Origin: Candidatus Saccharimonadia bacterium
Lineage (GTDB): Bacteria > Patescibacteriota > Saccharimonadia > Saccharimonadales > SZUA-47
NCBI GenBank assembly: GCA_938050265.1
Contig: CALLJT010000015.1
Span: 1 to 11,128, forward strand
Length of the DNA stretch: 11,128 nucleotides
Reading direction: 5' to 3'
Part shown: in pieces, positions 1 through 6,783 of the stretch
Numbering within the stretch: the stretch's first letter is position 1
Layout: every line of letters begins with the position of its first letter
The notes under the pieces: generated by a model
Seen by the model: the letters and a program-made list of their open reading frames with translations, nothing else
Database searches by the model: none
Told to the model about the DNA's origin: nothing
Program-made: the position numbers and the translations under genes

Positions 1-1
1 G

Positions 2-157
2 CTATCAGTATCCAGTATTATCCGCTGGATTGACGAGACAAAGCTCACGCTCACCGCATCAGACGGTACTGAGACGGCAGACTACATTGTTGACGTAGAG
101 ACAGGCAACTTTAAAAAAATCACAAACTCGTTCCGTTCCACGTATCACTATTACTAG
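2..157 (+). CDS. C-terminal fragment of an unidentified protein
   Basis: An open frame runs from the left edge to a TAG at 155-157 and encodes the last 51 residues of a protein whose start lies outside the window. The fragment has alternating polar and hydrophobic residues (ADYIVDVETGNFKKI) and ends in an aromatic tail, HYY, which suggests beta strands such as those of a beta-propeller or a lipoprotein beta-sheet domain. No catalytic motif is visible and I do not recognise the family. It converges on the minus-strand fusion glycosyltransferase, and the two stop codons share the tetranucleotide CTAG at 154-157. The frame is probably real because it is open throughout and ends exactly at the neighbour's end, but 51 residues is little evidence. 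Confidence 0.55.
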   Translation, partial: LSVSSIIRWIDETKLTLTASDGTETADYIVDVETGNFKKITNSFRSTYHYY

Positions 158-2397
158 TCCCTTACGTTGATCGTATGAGCGAAATCTTTGTACGAATTAT
201 CCACGTGCACTGATTGAGCATGGAGCCATGCGTCAGTTTGTAGCTTTTTGTAGTCAAAGCTTGGGGCAAACGCGCGAACTATCGTGCGTGATAGCGCCTC
301 TACCTCTGGGCGTACGAGTATCCCTGCTGCACCATGAAACACTGCGTCACGCTGGCCATCAACATCGTACACGATGGCCGGTGTCCCCTGAGAGGCTGCC
401 TCTGTAATAGTCAGACCCCACCCTTCTTTCACAGCAGTCGACACGAGAAAATGGTGGCTTGCGAGCAGACCTGGTTTATCTTGCTCACGTACACGACCGG
501 TCACAGTAATGTCACGTCTATATGGGCTGGTTTTGACTGCTAGTTTGACGTTGCGCGCGTAGCGTCCACTGCCGTCTCCAGCTATAGTCAGCATGAGGTT
601 CGGGATCTGTTTTTTCGCCTGCTCGAACGCTTGCAGCACATGCAACGTTCGCTTCATGCTCCGTATGCCCCCATAGGCGAGTATGCTCGGCACAGGCAGT
701 TTTTGTGCGTGCGACGGATCAGACAGCGACTGGATGTCGACAGCCTCCGATATAACGTGCGTTGACGCTGGGTCGAACCCGTTCTTGATCAGATCGATTT
801 TTGAGCTTCGTGAAACAGTGATCGCCCGGTCATCCTGACGGTGCGTGTGGTTAGCGAACCGCAGATATAGTGGCTCGATGAGATACCCGATAAGGTTCAG
901 GGGTGGAAAATACTCATGGAACCATATCTGACGCGCCAGCTGATGAAAAAACAGCACAGATTGAGTCCGCTTCGGGGTATACCACCGGCTGAAAAACGGC
1001 ACTGTGTTAACTTCTTCAATCACTATATCAGTCGTGTGTTTGTGTCCACGTACAAACTGCCGCCATGCATGGATATACACTGTATACCTGTTGCCTTTGC
1101 GCTCAATTCTATAGCCATCATGCTCTTGGCGAGCAGATAGACCTTTGGGCCGCGAAGTTATTACAGTGACGTCATGCCCGTCTTGCGCCAGCCTTCGGCA
1201 GAGTGCATGCTGCAGTAATTCAGCACCGCCAGCTTGAGGATGATGTGTGTCTTTCCAGGTCAGCCATACTATTTTTTTTGACGTGTGACCTTGAGCCTGC
1301 GCTGCTTGTCTACTCTGCTGTGGAGTCAGCGGAGCAGCAGCTACGCCGTGCCCCTGCAGAGACGCTTGGCCATGGTTTTTGAGTACCTCAGACACTGAAG
1401 CTACATCGTGCGTAGCATGCACAGACACAGGACTCTGCTGAGGTGGTGTTGCGGCACCAGACGAATATTTTTTGTTGACGACATACAGTGGACGACCCCT
1501 TACCTGGTCACGTATAGCAGCGATATACATGCCGACAAAACCGATGTTTATAAGTATGATAGCCACGAGCAGGATAATCAGCACCGCCAGCGTAGCAGGG
1601 CCTGAAAAGTCATACCGATCTCCGAGGAAATACTTAGACACAAACATGAATAGCCCCAGCGGACCGAACACAACGATCAATGCAAACCCAACGTATATAC
1701 TCACGCGGAGCGGCAGCAGCGTCATAGACACGAAGCTGTCGAATGCAAGTTTGAACAACTTACCCAGTGTGTACGTTGCTTCGCCGGCGTGTCGCTCTGC
1801 CGCTGCAAACGGCACGTATGTACGATCATACCCAAGCCAGTCGATCATACCCCTGGTTATACGATTATGCTCAGGCATACCTTTGAACGCGTCCACGACT
1901 TCTGCATCAAGCAGCCGAAAATCTGTAGCGCGCGGTACGATTTTGACATCAGACACTTTGTTGATGAGCGAGTAGAACATACGTGAACCGTATATTTTAA
2001 TTAGACTGTCGGTGCCTTCTTCTGTACGCACCCCGACGACGACCTGTGACCCAGCACGCCACAGCCGCACGAACTCAGCGATATAGCCTGGCGGATGCTG
2101 TAAATCCGAATCCATCATGATTACCGCGTCGGCGGTATTCGAGTCTAGGCCAGCGCTTAGTGCTATTTCTTTACCGAAGTTACGTGCCAGTGACACGATA
2201 CGAACGTGGTTATACTGCCGTCGGATGTCGTGCAGCACGCTCAGTGAGTTATCGCTACTACCATCGTTAACAAACGTGACGTACCAGCGCACCGGCACGT
2301 CACGCATCGCTTCAGCTATAGCCGCATAGAGCGTGCTCAGCGAGTCCTGTTCGTTATAAACTGGTATGACTATGTTGATTTTTGGATGTTGGGACAT
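154..2397 (-). CDS. GT2-GT4 fusion glycosyltransferase (GtrB/DPM1-like membrane domain plus GT-B domain)
   Basis: This 747-residue protein joins two glycosyltransferases. Residues 6-225 form a GT-A GT2 domain of the GtrB/dolichol-phosphate-mannose-synthase type: the IVIPVYNE strand (9-16), FVNDGSSDNS (42-51) and the metal/nucleotide-sugar motif DSDLQHPP (96-103). Two predicted membrane helices follow (about 228-256 and 267-295), as in GtrB proteins that charge undecaprenyl phosphate with a sugar. Residues 311-372 are an A/Q/H/S-rich linker. Residues 374-747 form a GT4 GT-B enzyme with a GGAELLQ nucleotide-proximal loop (390-396) and an EX7E pair, E658 and E666, in EGWGLTITE. Inferred role: making a lipid-linked sugar or extending a lipid-linked oligosaccharide at the inner membrane face. 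The ATG at 2397 lies just ahead of the first core strand, so little upstream extension is possible. It overlaps the flippase by 44 nt, with only a weak GGAA upstream, suggesting translational coupling. Donor and acceptor sugars cannot be predicted. Confidence 0.9.
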   Translation of the reverse strand: MSQHPKINIVIPVYNEQDSLSTLYAAIAEAMRDVPVRWYVTFVNDGSSDNSLSVLHDIRRQYNHVRIVSLARNFGKEIALSAGLDSNTADAVIMMDSDLQHPPGYIAEFVRLWRAGSQVVVGVRTEEGTDSLIKIYGSRMFYSLINKVSDVKIVPRATDFRLLDAEVVDAFKGMPEHNRITRGMIDWLGYDRTYVPFAAAERHAGEATYTLGKLFKLAFDSFVSMTLLPLRVSIYVGFALIVVFGPLGLFMFVSKYFLGDRYDFSGPATLAVLIILLVAIILINIGFVGMYIAAIRDQVRGRPLYVVNKKYSSGAATPPQQSPVSVHATHDVASVSEVLKNHGQASLQGHGVAAAPLTPQQSRQAAQAQGHTSKKIVWLTWKDTHHPQAGGAELLQHALCRRLAQDGHDVTVITSRPKGLSARQEHDGYRIERKGNRYTVYIHAWRQFVRGHKHTTDIVIEEVNTVPFFSRWYTPKRTQSVLFFHQLARQIWFHEYFPPLNLIGYLIEPLYLRFANHTHRQDDRAITVSRSSKIDLIKNGFDPASTHVISEAVDIQSLSDPSHAQKLPVPSILAYGGIRSMKRTLHVLQAFEQAKKQIPNLMLTIAGDGSGRYARNVKLAVKTSPYRRDITVTGRVREQDKPGLLASHHFLVSTAVKEGWGLTITEAASQGTPAIVYDVDGQRDAVFHGAAGILVRPEVEALSRTIVRAFAPSFDYKKLQTDAWLHAQSVHVDNSYKDFAHTINVRD

Positions 2398-3646
2398 ACA
2401 GATATGTGTTCCATATCAGCGTCCACACTACGCACGCTACCGTCGTCATTCCAACACCTGCTAAAAAGCTGTTGGCTGCCGATGATAACGTGTTGACCGA
2501 CTGACTCATAAATAAAGCAGTCGCACCAAGCCCCCCCAGCGCAGGTATTACTACCCAGCGCTCGCGCATGGCAACATGATAATTTGTGATTATGTTTATT
2601 AATCCCACCCCATACATGGCAACAGATAGCTTCAACAGTAGATCACTGTGTACAGCATACTCGTCGCCAAGTAGTACGCTTATGATTATATCAGGCACAA
2701 GCGCAATCACAACCAAAGCAGCCGCACTTGCTACAGTCATTAATACAACAGAGCTATAATACGCTCGGACATTCTGCTGTTTTGAGTGTGCAATTTTAAC
2801 AGACGAAATCATCACTCCGGCCATAGACGCCGTCAAGAAAAACAACGTTCGGGCTACGACAGCAATACCTGCATAGAGTCCCGCCTCGTCAGGACTGAAT
2901 GCCGCTTTCACAAAAAACGTGTCCAAACTCAGCAGAAACGTGACTGCTCCCATACTGGCAGATATCAGCAGTATGTACCGTAGTTCTTTTTTCAGAGAAT
3001 CCCACACAAACTGTGCTGGTGGTATGTTGCTATACGGGACAGACAGTATCCGCCGTGAATCACGCCGTGCCCACCACTGCATCGCGAAGCTCGACAGCAG
3101 CACACCCCATATGATGCCGGCAGTACCAAACCCGAGGTAGCCAATCCCTCCTGCTGCGATGAGTTTCGTCACTGCTTGTGCCAGTTGGAGCCAGGCGACT
3201 TTATCGAACCGCTGCTTAGACTGGAGATGCGACAGAGGCACCATGAACTGAAACCCGAGCACCACACTAAACGCCGTCGGGACGAGCGGCCAAAACGACT
3301 CAAACTGTAGGACGTTTTTCAGCAGCGGAGATACGCATAAAAACACCAGCGCTATGCCGCTGGATATCCACAGCAGCGTACGGGACGTATTGCGCAAAAA
3401 GCTACCAATATCCGTATCATCCGTCTTTTCTTTCACGACGTTTACGACAAAAATCCTGATAACCGTCGCGGCGATAGCCAGCTGCGTGATAAGCGACATC
3501 AGTATCTGGACTTCACCAAACTCGCCGACACTCACAATCCTACTAATCAGCGGATAGAGCGCATAATTCACAGCACCAGTCAGGACGCCGCCGACAAACA
3601 GCACGACGTTGTCACGGATAAATTTACTTTGTTTTAGTGTTTCCAT
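2354..3646 (-). CDS. Wzx-like polysaccharide flippase (MOP superfamily)
   Basis: A 430-residue, strongly hydrophobic protein with roughly 12 predicted membrane segments spread over its length, the usual size and character of Wzx/RfbX-type O-antigen or capsule repeat-unit translocases (Polysacc_synt families). The N-terminus has the typical short basic/polar lead followed by a helix (NVVLFVGGVLTGAVNYALYP, residues 14-33) and a LISRIVSVGEFGEVQ loop characteristic of these flippases. Inferred role: moving a polyprenyl-linked oligosaccharide made by the neighbouring transferases across the cytoplasmic membrane. It is first in a two-gene minus-strand unit, and its last 14 codons and stop overlap the start of the GT2-GT4 fusion. 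A good sigma70-type promoter lies just upstream; the short leader has no clear Shine-Dalgarno site. The lipid-linked substrate is unknown, and a teichuronic acid/exopolysaccharide exporter is an alternative within the same superfamily. Confidence 0.88.
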   Translation of the reverse strand: METLKQSKFIRDNVVLFVGGVLTGAVNYALYPLISRIVSVGEFGEVQILMSLITQLAIAATVIRIFVVNVVKEKTDDTDIGSFLRNTSRTLLWISSGIALVFLCVSPLLKNVLQFESFWPLVPTAFSVVLGFQFMVPLSHLQSKQRFDKVAWLQLAQAVTKLIAAGGIGYLGFGTAGIIWGVLLSSFAMQWWARRDSRRILSVPYSNIPPAQFVWDSLKKELRYILLISASMGAVTFLLSLDTFFVKAAFSPDEAGLYAGIAVVARTLFFLTASMAGVMISSVKIAHSKQQNVRAYYSSVVLMTVASAAALVVIALVPDIIISVLLGDEYAVHSDLLLKLSVAMYGVGLINIITNYHVAMRERWVVIPALGGLGATALFMSQSVNTLSSAANSFLAGVGMTTVACVVWTLIWNTYLYVPTSKNQHSHTSL

Positions 3647-3673
3647 TTTTTATTCTTTGCTACTACACAGTGC

Positions 3674-3702
3674 AGTATACGCGCGCGCACTCGATCTATC
3701 AA
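3674..3702 (-). promoter_or_regulatory. Sigma70-type promoter of the flippase-GT2/GT4 unit
   Basis: Read on the minus strand, TTGATA (3702-3697) and TATACT (3679-3674) are separated by exactly 17 bp, close to the TTGACA-17-TATAAT consensus. Transcription would start near 3667, giving a leader of about 20 nt before the ATG at 3646. The spacer contains an alternating GCGCGCGCG run. This is the best-matching promoter in the window. Confidence 0.7.
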
Positions 3703-3741
3703 ACCGCGCACGTTTCTACAACAGTCAACGTTGAGCTCAAT

Positions 3742-3757
3742 TGCTACACTATCTATA
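3742..3757 (+). promoter_or_regulatory. Extended -10 promoter giving a leaderless GT2 mRNA
   Basis: TGCTACACT at 3742-3750 is an extended -10 (TGn plus TACACT). The expected start point is seven bases downstream of the hexamer, exactly at the A of the ATG at 3757, and no Shine-Dalgarno site precedes it. No convincing -35 lies 16-18 bp upstream. An alternative reading, TTGAGC (3731-3736) with a 17-bp spacer to TATATG (3754-3759), would put the start inside the gene and is less attractive. Confidence 0.45.
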
Positions 3758-4656
3758 TGGTCAAAGCTTCACCGTCGCACCCCCTCGTGTCAGTTATCGT
3801 ACCGACACGCAACTCAGCTGCAACGCTTCGAGCGTGTTTGCAGTCGATCTCTGAGCAGACCTACCCTGCGGTAGAGATAGTTGTCGTTGACCGCGATTCA
3901 GACGACGACACCAAAAAAATCGCCAAACAATTCACGAAACGCGTCTACAACCACGGACCAGAGCGAAGCGCCCAACGTAACTATGGTGTACGTAAATCCA
4001 GCGGCAGCTACGTCGCGATCATAGACTCAGACATGGAGCTCACACCCCGTGTGATAGCTGACTGTGTCGAAAAAATACAATCAACTACAGATACAGCCGG
4101 CGTCATTATCCCGGAAGAATCTTTCGGCGTCGGCTTTTGGGCTCGCTGCAAACAGCTTGAACGGTCGTTCTACGTCGGCGTTGACTGGATGGAAGCAGCG
4201 CGGTTTTTCAGTAAATCCAACTACCAACAGGTCGGTGGCTACAACGAACAGCTGACCAGCGGCGAGGACTGGGACCTGTCTAACCGCATGAAAAAGCTCG
4301 GCAGCATCGACCGTATCTGGAGTTTTATCTATCATAACGAAGGCAAAATATCTCTACTCAAAACACTCCAGAAAAAATTCTACTACGCATCAAAAATCAG
4401 CGAATACGTCGACCACAACGCAGACGAAACCAGCACAACCAGCGAAATCCTCCAGGTATTCAAACGCTTTGGACTCTATCTATCTCAGCCGCTGCGCCTA
4501 TTCCGCAACCCGTTCGTCGGCTACGGTATGCTGTTCATGAAACTCTCAGAATTCGGCTTCGGCACATTCGGCTGGCTCCGCTCTAAAGTGCAAAAAACCA
4601 CCCCTGTTAACGCTCCGAGCGTTGAAAGAGGTGTTGCCCGCAATGGGCAGAGATAG
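3757..4656 (+). CDS. GT2 family glycosyltransferase
   Basis: A 299-residue GT-A glycosyltransferase. Residues 10-16 form the first Rossmann-like strand (LVSVIVP followed by TRNS), residues 41-51 match the nucleotide-binding segment (IVVVDRDSDDD), DSD at 90-92 is the metal-binding DXD equivalent, and GEDWDLSNR (169-177) holds the probable catalytic base. The HNEGKISLLKTLQKKFYYASK segment (193-213) is typical of family members that add a sugar to a lipid-linked acceptor. No clear transmembrane helix is present; the basic, aromatic C-terminal part (230-280) may lie against the membrane. The frame stays open back to a GTG at 3637, but I chose the ATG at 3757: the extra 40 residues look non-coding, overlap the divergent flippase start, and a -10 element sits seven bases before this ATG. 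It diverges from the flippase and probably acts in the same glycan pathway. Sugar specificity is unknown. Confidence 0.87.
   Translation: MVKASPSHPLVSVIVPTRNSAATLRACLQSISEQTYPAVEIVVVDRDSDDDTKKIAKQFTKRVYNHGPERSAQRNYGVRKSSGSYVAIIDSDMELTPRVIADCVEKIQSTTDTAGVIIPEESFGVGFWARCKQLERSFYVGVDWMEAARFFSKSNYQQVGGYNEQLTSGEDWDLSNRMKKLGSIDRIWSFIYHNEGKISLLKTLQKKFYYASKISEYVDHNADETSTTSEILQVFKRFGLYLSQPLRLFRNPFVGYGMLFMKLSEFGFGTFGWLRSKVQKTTPVNAPSVERGVARNGQR
4592..4633 (-). terminator. Intrinsic terminator of the hypothetical gene, embedded in the convergent GT2 gene
   Basis: On the minus strand, an inverted repeat with core AACGCT-CGG-AGCGTT (4623-4609) is extended by outer arms CACCTCT (4633-4627) and AGGGGTG (4605-4599), which pair with one G-U wobble. 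It is followed after one G by six T residues (4597-4592). This is a standard rho-independent layout for the gene ending at 4671. It lies wholly within the last codons of the plus-strand glycosyltransferase. On the plus strand no T-run follows. Confidence 0.6.
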
Positions 4657-4670
4657 CAAAACCCTGGGTG

Positions 4671-5414
4671 CTAGCCGTCTGTAGATACGCCCAGGTCATG
4701 CATTACTACATCGACTTGGCCGGGAGTCAATGGACCGTCCGTCCACGCACGTACCGTTCCTCCATCGTGCAATACGCTTCCATCAGTGAAGGTAACCGAT
4801 CTCTGCGGATTAAACCCACCTGCAACTTCCGTAAACGTACCAGAGCCCACATCCATATACCCATTGCCGTCAGGCATTCCATACAGTTCTATGACATCGT
4901 CGCCATCAACTACAGCGTGTATCGACATTTTACCCGTCGAAGCATCGGTATCAACTGTCACACCTGGCTTATCTTCTTGATCGATTAAACTGGCAGCAAC
5001 TGCATCTAGCGACTCGCCTACGGTCTCATGATTGTGTGCTGTACCTGGCTCTTGACTAAGTGCCTCTGAAAACTCTTTTAGCTGCTCCTCTGAGAGTGTG
5101 GGAGTTCCGTACTCTCCCGCACTTAGTTCAGTCATCGTCTCGGAAGGGTTTTCGTGAGCTGAATGCCCGCCAGTATTCAATCCGTTTAGGGTTGCCGCCA
5201 TTATGGCAGCACCGCCAAATCTCAAGAGTGTTCCAATGCCGTGCTGTAACACATCACTTGTTGCATCTTTTGGACCCTCTGGGCCAGAGGCTGGTACTTC
5301 TGCAGGTCGCCACTTAGGCTCGATGCTAGATTGGGGGGGGTTGTTCTTGTGATGGCATGTGTGTCCTTTTGAATCTGTTTTTGTTTTTAGATCAGAATGT
5401 TTACATGCTAGCAT
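4671..5414 (-). CDS. Unrecognised acidic protein with a beta-rich C-terminal region
   Basis: The open frame encodes up to 247 residues and I do not recognise a family. The N-terminal 50 residues are basic, polar and Cys/His-containing (CKH, HTCHH) with a Pro-rich stretch. Residues about 59-80 are weakly hydrophobic and Gly/Ala-rich (IGTLLRFGGAAIMAATLNGL), possibly a single membrane segment. Residues 80-247 are strongly acidic, with short turns rich in Asp and Gly (VVDGDDVIELYGMPDGNG) that suggest a small extracellular beta domain. The start is uncertain: a TTGATT-17-TAGCAT element overlaps the ATG at 5414, and if used, translation would have to begin downstream, for example at GTG codon 55 or the ATG near 5200. 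A run of eight C (minus strand) lies in codons 25-28. It is convergent to the GT2 gene, divergent from the pyruvyl transferase, and has its own terminator. A surface-exposed accessory protein is only a guess. Confidence 0.6.
   Translation of the reverse strand: MLACKHSDLKTKTDSKGHTCHHKNNPPQSSIEPKWRPAEVPASGPEGPKDATSDVLQHGIGTLLRFGGAAIMAATLNGLNTGGHSAHENPSETMTELSAGEYGTPTLSEEQLKEFSEALSQEPGTAHNHETVGESLDAVAASLIDQEDKPGVTVDTDASTGKMSIHAVVDGDDVIELYGMPDGNGYMDVGSGTFTEVAGGFNPQRSVTFTDGSVLHDGGTVRAWTDGPLTPGQVDVVMHDLGVSTDG
5333..5340. repeat. Homopolymer of eight G/C
   Basis: Eight consecutive G on the plus strand (C on the coding minus strand) lie in the N-terminal part of the hypothetical gene. Gain of one C brings an immediate TAG in frame; loss of one C shifts to a frame that ends at a TGA some 30 codons on. 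The tract could therefore act as a slippage on/off switch, provided translation starts upstream of it. Confidence 0.5.
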
Positions 5415-5433
5415 AAACGTTTTATAAAATCAA
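5405..5433 (-). promoter_or_regulatory. Candidate promoter overlapping the annotated start of the hypothetical gene
   Basis: On the minus strand TTGATT (5433-5428) and TAGCAT (5410-5405) are separated by 17 bp, with TGC just before the -10 (extended -10). Transcription would begin near 5398, downstream of the ATG at 5412-5414. So either this promoter is not used or the protein starts later than the longest frame suggests. Confidence 0.4.
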
Positions 5434-5520
5434 GTTCTTGGATAGGCTTCTTGTGCGGCTTGTTGATCTGTTACTCTGGCTCGACGCTGCTTTTTACAAC
5501 AGGCGGTGACCGAACCTGCC

Positions 5521-5529
5521 TGCTAAAAT
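5521..5529 (+). promoter_or_regulatory. Extended -10 upstream of the pyruvyl transferase gene
   Basis: TGCTAAAAT is an extended -10 (TGn plus TAAAAT) ending 21 bases before the ATG at 5551, with an expected start near 5536 and a leader of about 15 nt. No -35 at 16-18 bp was found, and there is no clear Shine-Dalgarno site. The remainder of the divergent region 5415-5550 shows nothing else I can name. Confidence 0.4.
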
Positions 5530-5550
5530 GTACTGATTAAGATAGTAGAT

Positions 5551-6696
5551 ATGACTCATACGCCACCAGCCACCAGCCCGAAACCACCTACGCCGCGCGC
5601 ACATACACGTGCTCGCATATTACTCCTTGGGGCGTATGGGCGTAAAAATATCGGTGACGATATATTTTTGAAAATACTGTTAGATACGTTTTCAGAATTT
5701 GCTATAGACTACAACTGCTGGGACACAGACAACCTCCCACCAGAGATCGCGTCCCAACCGCATCATCGAGCTGTCCCGACGTCTGCACGAAGTGTCTTCT
5801 CAGTACTGCGCGCGCTCATGCAGGCTCGCGTAGTCGTGTACGGAGGCGGCGAGCTCTGGATGAGGCTAGATGGGACACGGTACCCAAACGCGTCTACACT
5901 CAAAATGATCATCGTCAACCTAGCTGCACGCCTCCTGAGAAAAGATGTCTACTACCTGTCGGTTGGCTCTGAACCACTCACAGGCTGGTCGCTGCTCCTC
6001 GCCAAAACCTCTGCCAGGCTGGCAACCCACGTAAGCTTCCGCGACAATGAGTCAGCTCGCATACTTGGTCTTCCGCCCGAAAAAACCAGCGTAGCGCCGG
6101 ATATCGCGTTCACCTACACACCACCTCTCATTGACGCGCGCATGCACACAGACGGCACACCTGTCGTCGGTATCAGCGCAGTCAAACTGAGCAACACCCA
6201 AGACAGCGTCAACACCAAAAACATTCAAGACCTAGCAGCTGTTTTGAAAACATCCTACCCACACGCCACGTTCAAACTGTTCCTCGCGATGTCAGATGAG
6301 CGAGCACATGAAAGCGACCTCAAGCTCGCTCAAGAGCTCCAGCAGCTACTCGGCAGCGCTGCGGCTATCCACTCCTACCACAGTATCGATACATTTGTGC
6401 GTGAGCTTTCGGTGTGCGATGTAGTTGTTTCGTATAGGCTGCATGTCAACATTCTCGCTCATTTGATTGGCGTACCTGTGGTGGGGATCGGCTATAAACC
6501 CAAAATCAAGAAGTTTTTTGAAGCCTACAGCAACCCTCAGCTCTACTGCTCACCAGACCGGATCAGTACTGACTTGCAGCCCGCCCTGGCTCAAGTCAAC
6601 GCACTCAATCCGTCTATCCGCTCGTCAACTGAACAGGCAGTCACACAGGCAAACGCCCACTACACCAACCTATACACCACACTGAAACATTCATAA
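5551..6696 (+). CDS. Polysaccharide pyruvyl transferase family protein (CsaB/WcaK-like)
   Basis: A 381-residue protein with the landmarks of the PS_pyruv_trans family: an N-terminal Rossmann strand and glycine loop, ILLLGAYGRKNIGDD (23-37); GGGELW (98-103); the SFRDNESARILG segment (162-173); APDIAF (182-187); and the conserved C-terminal SYRLHVNILAHLIGVPVVGI (294-313) followed by GYKPK (314-318), where RLH (296-298) corresponds to the expected active-site region. Family members transfer pyruvate from phosphoenolpyruvate to a sugar hydroxyl pair, making acidic ketals on cell-wall polymers or exopolysaccharide; some homologues are only loosely related in function. The first 20 residues are Pro/Thr-rich and probably disordered. 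No signal peptide, so it should act in the cytosol on nucleotide- or lipid-linked sugars. Its place among glycosyltransferases, a flippase and sulfation genes supports decoration of a surface glycan. It converges on the secreted repeat-protein gene. Confidence 0.85.
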   Translation: MTHTPPATSPKPPTPRAHTRARILLLGAYGRKNIGDDIFLKILLDTFSEFAIDYNCWDTDNLPPEIASQPHHRAVPTSARSVFSVLRALMQARVVVYGGGELWMRLDGTRYPNASTLKMIIVNLAARLLRKDVYYLSVGSEPLTGWSLLLAKTSARLATHVSFRDNESARILGLPPEKTSVAPDIAFTYTPPLIDARMHTDGTPVVGISAVKLSNTQDSVNTKNIQDLAAVLKTSYPHATFKLFLAMSDERAHESDLKLAQELQQLLGSAAAIHSYHSIDTFVRELSVCDVVVSYRLHVNILAHLIGVPVVGIGYKPKIKKFFEAYSNPQLYCSPDRISTDLQPALAQVNALNPSIRSSTEQAVTQANAHYTNLYTTLKHS

Positions 6697-6731
6697 AAAC
6701 GCATACAGCCCCTTGTTTTCACAAAGGGCTG
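6695..6731 (-). terminator. Hairpin terminator of the secreted repeat-protein gene
   Basis: On the minus strand CAGCCCTTTGT (6731-6721) and ACAAGGGGCTG (6716-6706) form an 11-bp stem with one G-U pair, closed by a GAAA tetraloop. Five T residues follow (6699-6695) after a short TATGCG gap. The T-run overlaps the stop codon of the convergent pyruvyl transferase gene. A second small hairpin, CCGCGC (6744-6749) with GCGCGG (6757-6762), lies nearer the repeat-protein stop. On the plus strand the same stem has a C-A mismatch and no T-run. Confidence 0.55.
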
Positions 6732-6783
6732 CATAGTACAGCTCCGCGCACATGAAGCGCGGCTATAGATCTTGCCTAAAGCC

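Noticed and set aside
1472..1975. Plus-strand open frame of 167 codons inside the GT2-GT4 fusion
   Set aside because: Antisense to the conserved GT2 and membrane part; Ser/Thr-rich translation with no recognisable features, no ribosome site.
3637..3756. N-terminal extension of the plus-strand GT2 to a GTG at 3637
   Set aside because: It would overlap the divergent flippase start, encodes residues unlike the family, and the -10 element at 3745-3750 would lie inside it.
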